DNA of 64,000 bases from Ardenticatenaceae bacterium. GTDB lineage: Bacteria > Chloroflexota > Anaerolineae > Promineifilales > Promineifilaceae. The notes beneath the pieces are model-generated. The model had not been told where the DNA came from and searched no databases. It saw only the letters and a program-made list of their open reading frames with translations. Positions within the stretch are counted from its first letter, which is position 1; every line of letters begins with the position of its first letter. Positions 18,538 to 26,657 of the stretch are shown in pieces. Made by a program: the position numbers and the translations under genes. The stretch is taken from NCBI GenBank assembly GCA_020634235.1, contig JACKCB010000001.1, forward strand, positions 930,001 through 994,000, in the 5' to 3' direction.

Positions 18538-19458
18538 ATGATTGAAGTTGCCATTATGATTGAAGGCCAAAACGGGCTGACCTGGCCCCGTTGGCAGCGC
18601 ATCGCCCAGGCCACCGAGGCCCTGGGCTTTGCCGGGCTGTACCGCTCTGACCATTACACCAACGCCAACCCGCCCGATATGGCGTCGCTGGAACTGTGGA
18701 CCTCGCTCACCTGGCTGGCCAGCCATACCCAGAGGCTGGCTTTTGGGCCGCTGGTGTCGCCCGTCTCCTTCCGCCAGCCTACCATGACTGCGCGCATCGC
18801 CCGCGACGTGGATGACTTGTCCGGCGGGCGGCTCCATTTGGGGCTGGGCGCGGGCTGGCAAGTGCGCGAGCATCACAACTATGGCTGGGAATTGCTGGAC
18901 GTCCCCGGCCGGTTCGCGCGCTTTGAGGAAGGGCTGGAAATTATCACCCGCCTGCTGCTGCAGCCAGACCCAGTCGACTTTGCCGGCCACTATTACCAAC
19001 TGCATGAGGCCGTGCTGCTGCCTCGCCCATCCCGGCCGGGGGGTCCCCCCATCCTCATTGGCGGCAACGGGCCGCGCCGCACCCTGCCCCTGGTCGCCCG
19101 CTATGCCCAGGAATGGAACGCCGTCTACCTGCCCCCAGCCCGCATTAGCGAACTAAACCAGCAGCTAGATGCCCTGTTGGCTGCCCAACAGCGCCCGCCG
19201 GAAGCAGTGCGCCGCTCCCTGATGACCGGCCTGGTCTTCGGCCAGGACGACGCCACCCTGCGCCGCAAGCTGGGCAGCCGCAGCGCCACCGATCTGCAGG
19301 CGCGCGGTGTGGTGGTGGGCACCGGCAGCGAGATCGTGCCGCAGCTGCACCAGATCGCCGCGGCCGGCATTTACCGCGTCATGCTGCAATGGCTGGACCT
19401 GGACGATCTCGACGGCCTGGCCGCGTTAGCGCACACCGTCCTGCCCCAACTGGCCTGA
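18538..19458 (+). CDS. LLM-class (luciferase-like) F420-dependent oxidoreductase candidate
   Basis: 306 residues with GGAGG six bases before the ATG. It has a TIM-barrel luciferase-like fold. GLYRSDHYTN near the N-terminus and DLSGGRLHLGLGAGWQ are typical of the LLM/F420 group, and GGPPILIGGNGPRRTLPLVARYAQEWN is the usual central motif. Such enzymes use F420 or FMN to reduce or oxygenate small molecules. The cofE-npdG genes 8 kb away favour F420, but the cofactor is an inference. It is a single gene facing away from the sigma operon; the substrate is unknown. Confidence 0.85.
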   Translation: MIEVAIMIEGQNGLTWPRWQRIAQATEALGFAGLYRSDHYTNANPPDMASLELWTSLTWLASHTQRLAFGPLVSPVSFRQPTMTARIARDVDDLSGGRLHLGLGAGWQVREHHNYGWELLDVPGRFARFEEGLEIITRLLLQPDPVDFAGHYYQLHEAVLLPRPSRPGGPPILIGGNGPRRTLPLVARYAQEWNAVYLPPARISELNQQLDALLAAQQRPPEAVRRSLMTGLVFGQDDATLRRKLGSRSATDLQARGVVVGTGSEIVPQLHQIAAAGIYRVMLQWLDLDDLDGLAALAHTVLPQLA

Positions 19459-19517
19459 TATTGCCGCAGATTATGTGAAATTGGCCTGTCGCCCCTCTTC
19501 AACCAGCCATTATTCTG

Positions 19518-19526
19518 TGCTATACT
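19518..19526 (+). promoter_or_regulatory. Extended -10 promoter of the SH3-repeat gene
   Basis: TGCTATACT is an extended -10 (TGn plus TATACT). There is no clear -35. It lies about 154 bases upstream of the SH3-repeat protein start, and the same TGCTATA(A/C)T pattern precedes phoU and dinG in this window. Confidence 0.45.
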
Positions 19527-19679
19527 GAGTCAGGCAAAAGAGTTGCCCGGCTCCTGACAAACGCCGCCGGATGTTTTGGTCGCCACATCTGGTTCGCAGG
19601 TTGGGCCGTGTCATTGTACTAGCCACGGCGGATTTCGTGTGTCCCCGGCCGGGGCTTGTAACCTAGAGGGAGATAGAAC

Positions 19680-20777
19680 ATGAAAATGCGCATTGTACGC
19701 CAGACAACCCTTACCGCAGTCTTGCTCGCCATCCTGGCCCTGGCTCTGCTCGCACCCACACTTGTGCAAGCGCAGTCTTCCGGCGAGAACCCTACCGCCG
19801 TCGTCAATACCGGTGCCCTCAACGTACGCAGCGGCCCCGACTTCACCTACAGCCGAGTCACCGTCATCTACAACGGGCAAACAGTTAGCCTGCTGGCCCG
19901 CTACTACGCCAACCAGTGGGTAAAGATCCGGCTGCAGAACGGCATTGAAGGTTGGGTCAACAGCAACTACTTGCGGACCAGCGTGCCCGTGTCTAGCCTG
20001 CCCGTTGTCGGCGGCGGCAGTGGCGAGCCTGGCCCAACCCCGCCGCCTATGCCCGATCCTGGTCCCAATCCCACGGCTGTCGTAAACACCGGGGCCTTAA
20101 ACGTGCGCAGCGGACCTAGCATCAACTTCGGCGTAGTAGCCAAGGTTTTCAGTGGACAGACGGTCCAACTGCTCGGACGCGCCCCCAACAGCAGTTGGGT
20201 CAGGGTACACCTTAGCACCGGCGTAGAAGGCTGGGTCAACAGCAACTTCCTGGTGAGCAGTGTGCCGATTAGCAGCCTGCCGATTATTGACACCGGCGGT
20301 CCGCCCAGCAGTGGTGCAACCGCCGTAGTCAACACCGGGGCCCTGAACGTGCGTGGTGGTCCCGGCCTGGCCTATGCGGTCATTACGGTCATCTACCAGG
20401 GGCAAACGGTAGAACTGCTGGCGCGCAACCAGGAAAGCAGTTGGGTTGTCGTGCGCCTGAGCAATGGCACCCAGGGTTGGGCCAATGCCGGTGAGCTGAT
20501 CACCAGCGTACCCGTGAGCAGCCTGCCGGTCACCGGCGCGCCGGCCCCCGTTTCCAGCGGCACGGTCGCCGTGGGCGCGCTGAATGTGCGCTCCGGCCCC
20601 GGGGTGGAGTACAACGTTATCACCGCAGTCACCCATGGCCAGGTAGTGGGCCTCATTGGCCGCAATGCCAGCAGCACCTGGCTGCAAATCCAGACCCCCA
20701 GCGGCACGGTGGGTTGGGTGAATTCCAGCTACATTGTGTCCAACGTGCCTATCGACACTCTGCCGATTCGCTGGTAA
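19680..20777 (+). CDS. Secreted protein with four bacterial SH3 repeats
   Basis: 365 residues, with AGGGAG upstream of the ATG. The signal peptide is hydrophobic and ends near LVQAQS (about residue 32). Four SH3b repeats follow (about 38-100, 118-180, 216-276 and 292-362). Each starts with (T)AVVNTGALNVRSGP or similar, contains GQTV..L.R and ends with GWVNS.YL..SVP. Gly/Pro-rich linkers separate them. No enzymatic domain is present. Bacterial SH3 repeats bind peptidoglycan or cell-surface polymers, so a wall-associated adaptor role is inferred. The gene is closed by a strong terminator. Confidence 0.9.
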   Translation: MKMRIVRQTTLTAVLLAILALALLAPTLVQAQSSGENPTAVVNTGALNVRSGPDFTYSRVTVIYNGQTVSLLARYYANQWVKIRLQNGIEGWVNSNYLRTSVPVSSLPVVGGGSGEPGPTPPPMPDPGPNPTAVVNTGALNVRSGPSINFGVVAKVFSGQTVQLLGRAPNSSWVRVHLSTGVEGWVNSNFLVSSVPISSLPIIDTGGPPSSGATAVVNTGALNVRGGPGLAYAVITVIYQGQTVELLARNQESSWVVVRLSNGTQGWANAGELITSVPVSSLPVTGAPAPVSSGTVAVGALNVRSGPGVEYNVITAVTHGQVVGLIGRNASSTWLQIQTPSGTVGWVNSSYIVSNVPIDTLPIRW

Positions 20778-20821
20778 CTAACCCGGCCGGGCGCAAATCC
20801 ACCCCACTCCCCAAGATAAAA

Positions 20822-20861
20822 CAAGACCGTCAGTGGTGAACACTGGCGGTCTTGTTGTTTT
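20822..20861. terminator. Bidirectional rho-independent terminator
   Basis: A 14-bp stem (CAAGACCGTCAGTG / CACTGGCGGTCTTG, one G-T wobble) with a 5-base loop, followed by TTGTTTT. The opposite strand is T-rich too (TTGTTTTATC). It sits between the convergent SH3-repeat gene and the helical hypothetical gene. Confidence 0.88.
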
Positions 20862-20877
20862 GGGAACAAACAGCGTC

Positions 20878-21348
20878 TCAGCCCTCGTCTTCAGGCGACT
20901 TCTCCGCCTGCTCACCCTCGCCCGGCGGGTTCAACTGCTGCGCCAGGTTTGCCAGTTCATCACTAAACCACTGCAAGCCCTGCACAATTGAGCTCTTGGC
21001 CTTACGCCCGAACTCGCCCTGTTCCACGCTGGTCTTGAAGCCGGACGCCTCTTCCTGCACTTTTTGCCCGGCCGGGCTTACCTTCGCCTCGTGGAGAACC
21101 TTCTCCATTTCCGCGCCAAAGTGCTTCACCCCCTCACGAATCTCTTGCTCCACTTCGCGCCGCTGATCGCTGTTCCAGGCCGCCTGCAGCGTCTCGGCAA
21201 ACTGCCTGCCAAAGCGACGCAGCGCCTCGCTAACGTCACCTTCCACCGGCGTTTCCTTACGTGGCATTTCCGCGTCTTCTTCCACCGGAATCTCAGCTTT
21301 CAATCGCGCCTTGATTTCTTCTACATCCGGAACCTGTTCGTCACTCAT
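20878..21348 (-). CDS. Hypothetical helical, highly charged protein
   Basis: 156 residues, with AAGGAGAG just before the ATG. I do not recognise a family. The sequence is strongly charged and helix-prone: an acidic start (MSDEQVPDVEEIKARL), then amphipathic stretches such as EALRRFGRQFAETLQAAW, REVEQEIREGVKHFGAEMEK and SSIVQGLQWFSDELANLAQQL, ending in an acidic tail. There is no signal peptide, membrane helix or cysteine. It resembles apolipoprotein-like or YtxH/phasin-like membrane-surface helices only in composition. It is monocistronic, convergent with the SH3-repeat gene and sharing its terminator. Confidence 0.7.
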   Translation of the reverse strand: MSDEQVPDVEEIKARLKAEIPVEEDAEMPRKETPVEGDVSEALRRFGRQFAETLQAAWNSDQRREVEQEIREGVKHFGAEMEKVLHEAKVSPAGQKVQEEASGFKTSVEQGEFGRKAKSSIVQGLQWFSDELANLAQQLNPPGEGEQAEKSPEDEG

Positions 21349-21463
21349 GGTACTCTCCTTTGCAAATTGGCATTGTCAACTGCACGCCTTGTGCGCCACC
21401 TTTCAAATGACAGGTTGTCTCCATACTCTACGCACCCGGCCGGGGCCAGGTTGCACACCCCGC

Positions 21464-22477
21464 TCACGAACCATCCGCTGCGCGCACCAGCGACCAGTCA
21501 TCCATAAACCAGCCATTATTCTCAATCGCCCAGCGGCCGCGAATCGCCACCCCCAGCCGCAGGGTCTGCGCCGTCTCCAGTTGGAAAGCGTGGGTCAACG
21601 TATTCTTACGCCCAAACGAGGGCAGCACCCAATCCGTGGTAGCGCTGCCAATGATAAACCGCACCTCACCCGATAGCGGGTCGGGCGCCCAAATCTTCTG
21701 CCCGCTGGCCGTGTACCCATCCACCAGGTCCGGGAAAACGTTGATGGTGAAGATATACGTGCCTGGCTCCAACGCAACGTCCGTCAGCAGCCGGAAGCTA
21801 ACCGCGCCCCGTCCTTTGAAGATCTTCACCGTCTGCTCGCCATCCCAAATGAAAAGGTTGTGCTCACTGGGCGGCAAAAAATCAGAGCTTAGCACCCGCG
21901 CCTCCGGCCGGACCCAGGCATTCCACGGGTCAGGGTCCAGCGAATTGCTCCCTTCATCCCACTCCAGCCGCCACTGGTCGGCCACTTGCAGTTCGGGAAT
22001 GCCGCCAATGTGATACCAACCCTCCTCAAACGAGGGATTGGGCAGCAAATTGGCGGCGCCCGGGGCCGGGGCCGGCGGCGTCACCGAGGCGGTGGGCGCG
22101 TTGGTTGGCGTTGGCACGGGCGTGTTCTCCGGGCCGGGCACCGGGGTGCGCGAAGGAATGGGCGTGCGGCTGGGGAAGAAAGGGGTTGTGGCGCTGGGCC
22201 GGGGGGTAAAGGTGGGGTAAGGCCCCCCGGCCGGGAGCACAGCCACAGCCGCGGCCCCCGGCGTCCAGGTCGGCGGCAAATTGGGGTCAACCGCCGGTTC
22301 ACCCATATCAATCACCACCGTGGGCACCAGCAGCGGCCCATCAGCCGGCAAATCCGGCGACGACTGGCAGGCCACCAGCAGCAGCAAACCGGCCAGCCAC
22401 AGCCACCCCCAACGCCCTGCCATCCCCGGCCGGGGTCTGCCCCAGCTACCAGTTCTCCAGCCATTCAACTCAGACAC
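21464..22477 (-). CDS. Lipoprotein with Thr/Pro linker and C-terminal beta-sandwich domain
   Basis: 337 residues from a GTG at 22477. GAGGTGATT stands five bases upstream, and the start overlaps the stop of the M23/NBR1 gene by 13 bases, implying translational coupling. An ATG at 22423 is the alternative. Lipobox LVAC follows the signal helix. A Thr/Pro/Ser linker (about 60-145) leads to a domain opening LLPNPSFEEGWYHIGG and ending NNGWFMDDWSLV. This pattern is typical of jelly-roll carbohydrate-binding-like modules attached to surface proteins. No catalytic motif is seen. Co-expression with the upstream peptidase suggests a cell-envelope role. Confidence 0.75.
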   Translation of the reverse strand: MSELNGWRTGSWGRPRPGMAGRWGWLWLAGLLLLVACQSSPDLPADGPLLVPTVVIDMGEPAVDPNLPPTWTPGAAAVAVLPAGGPYPTFTPRPSATTPFFPSRTPIPSRTPVPGPENTPVPTPTNAPTASVTPPAPAPGAANLLPNPSFEEGWYHIGGIPELQVADQWRLEWDEGSNSLDPDPWNAWVRPEARVLSSDFLPPSEHNLFIWDGEQTVKIFKGRGAVSFRLLTDVALEPGTYIFTINVFPDLVDGYTASGQKIWAPDPLSGEVRFIIGSATTDWVLPSFGRKNTLTHAFQLETAQTLRLGVAIRGRWAIENNGWFMDDWSLVRAADGS

Positions 22478-25308
22478 GGAATCACCTCGCGCACATTATC
22501 CGGCCGGGTGCCAGGCGCATGCTCCTCCACCAGGAACGACTCGCCCACGCCCCCGCGCCAGGCCACCAGGCCATAATTGCGGGCATAAAAATAACGCTCA
22601 AACGCAGTCTGTCCCGGCCGGCCACCTTCATCCGGGTAAGCCGCCAGTTCCACCACGTCGTTCAACGTTTGTCCGCCAGTCAGCGTTAGCGCAGCGTGTA
22701 CCGCCTCCAGCCGGATCCAGGTAACGTGCGTGAAACGGTTCACCACCTGGCAGGTATCCTTGCGGTAGAAGGTCACCGTCGGGCTGCGCCGGAAGAAAAC
22801 GTTCAGCGGCATCTGCCGCGGCACCCACGGGCTGCCCTGCTGGCCATGCTCGCTCAAGACATAGTAGCTGCCATCACCCGGCGAGGTATCCACGCCACGG
22901 TAGATGAACTCATTATCCGACCACAACTCCTCCCACTCGCTGCCCTTCACATGATAGAACTTCTCGCGGGTGGCGCTGCTTTCGCGCTGTGTTTGCACCC
23001 GCTGCTGGCCGCCGCCATTCCAGGTGTAATGCAGCTCATACAGCCGGCCGTCGCCCCGCAAATATGCCAGCAGGTCCACGCGCGGGCCGGCCGCCACCTT
23101 CACGTCGATAACCAGCGGATCGCCAAAGGGCTGCCCGGCCGGGTTGCGCAGCCGCCAGCTAGCCACATAATCGCCCGGAGCCGTCGGCGCCGTCAGGCTC
23201 ACCGACACATTGGTCGCTTTGCCGGGGTCGATAGCGGAAGCCAGGGCCACACTCTCCGGCCCACCAAAAGCCGCCCCGCCGGCAAAAGCCAGCGTATAAC
23301 CGGCCGCCCAGGCCGTCTCGCCCCGGTTCAAGACCCGCCACGTCTTCATAAAGGTCTCGCCCGGCGTCAGTGCCGCCCCCACCGGCGCAGTCACGTGGGC
23401 CACAAACTGGGCATCATCCACCCGGCCGGGATTGGGCGGCGCCAGCACCAGGATTTCGGCATACATGGCAAACTCAAAGAAACGCCCGTCGGGGCTGCGA
23501 GGCTTCCAGGTGCTGCGATACAGACCAGGCATCGTCGGCGCAGTCAGCGTCACCTCCACGTCCACCTCCTGGCCGGGCACCGCCGGCGGCAGCGCCACGG
23601 CCGCCGGCCCGCCCAACGGCTCATCGCCAAAGAAGACCAGCTCATAACCCGCGCCCCAGGTCGTCGTGCCGCTGTTGCGCATGCGCCACGTCTTCACAAA
23701 GGGCTGCCCGGCCGGGAGCGGCGTCCCGTCGGGGATGGTCACATCGGCCACGTAGCGCGCCTCGTCCAGCACGTTAGAGGGCGGAATAGTCGCCGTAACC
23801 TGAATTTCTGTATACAACTCAAAATCAAAGAACTGCCCGGCCGGGTTGCGCGGCTTCCAGGTGCTGCGATACGTGCCCGCCGCCGTCGGGGCGCGCAGCA
23901 CCACCGAGACGTCTACCACCCGGCCGGGGGCCGCCGGCGGCAGCGGCACCGCCTGCCCCGTGCCCATTGGATTACCGGCAAAAAAGGCCAGGTCATGGCC
24001 AGCGCCCCAGGTCGTCGTGCCGCTGTTGCGAATACGCCACGTTTTGGTAAACAATTGCCCCGCCTGCACCATTGTGCCATCGGCCATGGTCACGTCCACC
24101 ACAAAGCGCGCCTCGTCCAGCCGGCTGCCCGGCGGAATGCTGGAGGGCACATCAATTTCCACATACTGCTCAAATTCAAAGAAATCGCCCTGCGGCGTCA
24201 ACGGCTTCCACGTGCTGCGATGTATACCCGCACTGCTGGGCGCCGTCAGCGAGACAGACACGTCCACTTCCTCCCCCGGCCGGGCGGGCGGCAGAGGCAC
24301 ACTGTCCGGCCCATTCATCCGGTCATGGCCAAAAAAGGCCAGCCGGTAGCCGCTGCCCCACTCCGTGTTGCCCGTGTTGCGAATACGCCACGTCTTCAAG
24401 AAGGTCTGCCCGGCCGGGATACTCGTGCCATCAGCCACGGTCACGTCCGCCACCCAACTCGCCTCCTGGCGCACCGCCACCCCCACCACCTCAATCTCCA
24501 CATACTGGCTGAAGTTAAAAAGCTGGCCCTGCGCATCCCGTCCCTGCCAGGTGCTGCGATACCGGCCGGGGCGCGTAGGCGCAGTAAACGTCACCGAGAC
24601 ATCCACCACCTGGCCCGGCCCGGCCGGGGGCAGCGGCACACTGGCCGGAGCACCCATCTGGCTGCCCTGCACAAAGGACAACCGGTAGCCGCTTCCCCAG
24701 GTCGTCGTGCCGGTGTTACGGACGCGCCACGTCTTCACAAAACGCTGGCCCGGCTGCATAAGCGTACCGTCGGCCACCGTGACATCGCTCACAAAGGAGA
24801 CCTCGTTCACCAGCGGCGGCGTTCCCAACCGCAAATAAGGCTCCGGGTCCACCACATCGTCCACCACGTAGCCATCCAGGCCATGCCCAATACGCTGCAG
24901 CGTCAGGTGCAGATGAATGCCACTGGAAAAGCCAGTAGTACCGGCAATGCCAATCTGCTGCCCGGCCGTCACAAAATCCCCCTCCCGCACCTGCACCGAC
25001 GACAGGTGACCATACCAGGTAATCCACGTGCCATCATGCCAGGGATGAACAATACGAATGTAGTTCCCATACCCCTGTGCCGAAAAGCCAACTTTGTCCA
25101 CCGTGCCCCGCTGCGCGGCCAGCACCGCCACCGGCTGGCCGCTGGCATCGGTGGCCGCCAGGTCAATCCCTTCATGCAGTTGCAGCTTGTTGGGCAAGAA
25201 ACTGTAATCGCGCGGGTCGTTAAAGCGGCACTGGTTACAGCTAATGGCAAAACTGCGCGCCACCGGCAGTTGCAGCCAAAAATCGGGTGGGTCGGATGGG
25301 GTTGGCAT
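22465..25308 (-). CDS. M23 metallopeptidase with five NBR1-like Ig domains
   Basis: 947 residues, with GAGGTG before the ATG. The N-terminal M23 (LytM) domain is complete: HEGID (His45, Asp49), WYGHLSS (His101) and HLHL (His132, His134). About five repeats of 115-118 residues follow (about 165-730), each with a core like FVKTWRIRNSGTTTWGAGY and a closing segment PGxYRSTWKPR. That is the FW/NBR1 central domain signature. The last 200 residues, including KFYHVKGSEWEELWSDNEFI, are unassigned. No signal peptide is visible, which is odd for a peptidoglycan hydrolase and may mean non-classical export or an undetected upstream start. It probably cleaves peptide cross-links or acts as a surface scaffold. 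Confidence 0.85.
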   Translation of the reverse strand: MPTPSDPPDFWLQLPVARSFAISCNQCRFNDPRDYSFLPNKLQLHEGIDLAATDASGQPVAVLAAQRGTVDKVGFSAQGYGNYIRIVHPWHDGTWITWYGHLSSVQVREGDFVTAGQQIGIAGTTGFSSGIHLHLTLQRIGHGLDGYVVDDVVDPEPYLRLGTPPLVNEVSFVSDVTVADGTLMQPGQRFVKTWRVRNTGTTTWGSGYRLSFVQGSQMGAPASVPLPPAGPGQVVDVSVTFTAPTRPGRYRSTWQGRDAQGQLFNFSQYVEIEVVGVAVRQEASWVADVTVADGTSIPAGQTFLKTWRIRNTGNTEWGSGYRLAFFGHDRMNGPDSVPLPPARPGEEVDVSVSLTAPSSAGIHRSTWKPLTPQGDFFEFEQYVEIDVPSSIPPGSRLDEARFVVDVTMADGTMVQAGQLFTKTWRIRNSGTTTWGAGHDLAFFAGNPMGTGQAVPLPPAAPGRVVDVSVVLRAPTAAGTYRSTWKPRNPAGQFFDFELYTEIQVTATIPPSNVLDEARYVADVTIPDGTPLPAGQPFVKTWRMRNSGTTTWGAGYELVFFGDEPLGGPAAVALPPAVPGQEVDVEVTLTAPTMPGLYRSTWKPRSPDGRFFEFAMYAEILVLAPPNPGRVDDAQFVAHVTAPVGAALTPGETFMKTWRVLNRGETAWAAGYTLAFAGGAAFGGPESVALASAIDPGKATNVSVSLTAPTAPGDYVASWRLRNPAGQPFGDPLVIDVKVAAGPRVDLLAYLRGDGRLYELHYTWNGGGQQRVQTQRESSATREKFYHVKGSEWEELWSDNEFIYRGVDTSPGDGSYYVLSEHGQQGSPWVPRQMPLNVFFRRSPTVTFYRKDTCQVVNRFTHVTWIRLEAVHAALTLTGGQTLNDVVELAAYPDEGGRPGQTAFERYFYARNYGLVAWRGGVGESFLVEEHAPGTRPDNVREVIPCLS

Positions 25309-25669
25309 GTGTGCACCTCACTTGCTTCGGTTCATGGCCGGCAGCGCACCGCCGGCGCGGCCTGCTAGACATTGTAAGCCCGCCCCGGCCGGAACGCAAT
25401 CCTCACACCAGCCTACCGCCCCCACGCCACCCAAACTGGTCCCGCCGGCCAGGCCACACCGGGCATAACCCCGCAATGAAAGCCGCACCATCAAGTGAAA
25501 CGGTAACCCAAAGCGGCAGCGCCGACCAACCGGCCGGCACCAGCCACCAGCCGCTTGCCTTTTCCCGGCCGGGGGCTACACTCCCAACCAAAATCTGGAA
25601 TAGCGCGCCGGCCTCCAGCCGGCCACAGGCCAGCAAAATGCTGGCGCTTCACCCACAAAGGAGCACAAC
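25309..25669. other. Intergenic region upstream of R2lox and the M23/NBR1 gene
   Basis: 361 bases between two divergent genes. It holds one CCCGGCCGGG copy at about 25565, one nine-base copy near 25384, and a weak promoter candidate facing R2lox. No RNA gene or stable hairpin array is visible. Confidence 0.5.
25555..25582 (+). promoter_or_regulatory. Weak promoter candidate for R2lox with palindrome in the spacer
   Basis: TTGCCT (25555-25560) and TACACT (25577-25582) are 16 bases apart. The spacer is occupied by CCCGGCCGGG, so a protein binding the palindrome would sit directly on the promoter. The transcription start is not otherwise supported. Confidence 0.3.
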
Positions 25670-26569
25670 ATGATTCACGAGCAGTTCACCACCACCACCA
25701 CCGGCCTGGACCGGCAGCACCCGGCCATGCGCCTGTGGGAAAAAGGCAAACGCTACGGCATCTGGAATCCGGCCGACATCGACCTGACCCAAGACAAAGC
25801 CGACTGGCAAAAACTGGCCAGCGACGAACAAGACATCATCCTGCGCCTCACCGCCCTTTTCCAGGCCGGCGAAGAAGCCGTCACCCTGGACCTGCTGCCC
25901 CTCATCAACACCATCGCCAACGAAGGGCGACTAGAAGAGGAAATCTACCTCACCAGCTTCCTCTTCGAAGAAGCCAAGCACACCGACTTCTTCGACCGCT
26001 TCCTGCGCGAAGTAGCCGGCGTCAGCGGCGGGCTGGCCCACTACCACACCCCCAATTACCACACCCTGTTCTACGAAGCACTGCCCCAGGCGCTGCGCCA
26101 ACTGCGCGCCACCCCCACCCCGGCCGCCCAGGTGCGGGCCTCGGTCACCTACAACATGGTCGTGGAAGGGATGCTGGCCGAGACCGGCTACCACGCCTTC
26201 TTCACCATGCTGGAAGCCAACAACCTCATGCCCGGCTGCCGGCAGGGCATCCGCCTGCTAAAGCAGGACGAGTCGCGCCACATCGCCTACGGCATCTTCC
26301 TGCTCTCCCGCCTCATCGCCGGGGATGACACGCTGTGGGCCGAAGTGGAAGCCACCATCGACGAGCTTTTCCTGCCTGCCCTGGGCGTCATCAGCGATGG
26401 CCTGGCCGCCTACGACCCGCCGCCCTTCGGCCTGCAAGAAGAGGCGTTCATCGATTACGCCACAGCACAGTTCCAAAAGCGCATCGAGCGGCTGGAAAAG
26501 GCACGCGGCGCGAGCCTATCGGAAGTGTATCGCGTTACCCATGGCGTCATTGAACGAGACGATGCCTGA
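25670..26569 (+). CDS. R2-like ligand-binding oxidase (R2lox)
   Basis: 299 residues, with AAAGGAG before the ATG. It is a ribonucleotide-reductase R2-type four-helix di-metal protein. All ligands expected for R2lox are present at family spacing: Glu68, Glu101, His104, Glu166, Glu201 and His204. The residues that form the Val-Tyr ether cross-link in characterised R2lox proteins are also present (Val71 in GEEAV, Tyr161 in SVTYNMVVEG). R2lox uses a Mn/Fe site and binds a long-chain fatty acid; its physiological reaction is not established. There is no nrdA-like partner nearby, which supports R2lox rather than NrdB. Monocistronic, with its own terminator. Confidence 0.92.
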   Translation: MIHEQFTTTTTGLDRQHPAMRLWEKGKRYGIWNPADIDLTQDKADWQKLASDEQDIILRLTALFQAGEEAVTLDLLPLINTIANEGRLEEEIYLTSFLFEEAKHTDFFDRFLREVAGVSGGLAHYHTPNYHTLFYEALPQALRQLRATPTPAAQVRASVTYNMVVEGMLAETGYHAFFTMLEANNLMPGCRQGIRLLKQDESRHIAYGIFLLSRLIAGDDTLWAEVEATIDELFLPALGVISDGLAAYDPPPFGLQEEAFIDYATAQFQKRIERLEKARGASLSEVYRVTHGVIERDDA

Positions 26570-26593
26570 ACCCACCAGCCGTCGCACCTTATG

Positions 26594-26629
26594 AAAAAAG
26601 GCCGGTGCCCAAATGCACCGGCCTTTTTC
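26594..26629. terminator. Bidirectional rho-independent terminator after R2lox
   Basis: A perfect stem AAAAAGGCCGGTGC / GCACCGGCCTTTTT with a 6-base loop, flanked by A-run and T-run, serves both the R2lox gene and the convergent S8/kelch gene. Confidence 0.92.
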
Positions 26630-26657
26630 TATCACTTAGCAGCTCCCCCACCGCCCA

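Noticed and set aside
22696..25368. 890-codon open frame antisense to the M23/NBR1 gene
   Set aside because: It lies almost wholly opposite a well-supported gene. High G+C leaves antisense frames open, and its Arg/His-rich translation has no recognisable domain.
25670..26569. Ribonucleotide reductase small subunit NrdB
   Set aside because: The Val71/Tyr161 pair, single-gene context and closeness to R2lox sequence favour R2lox; there is no nrdA.
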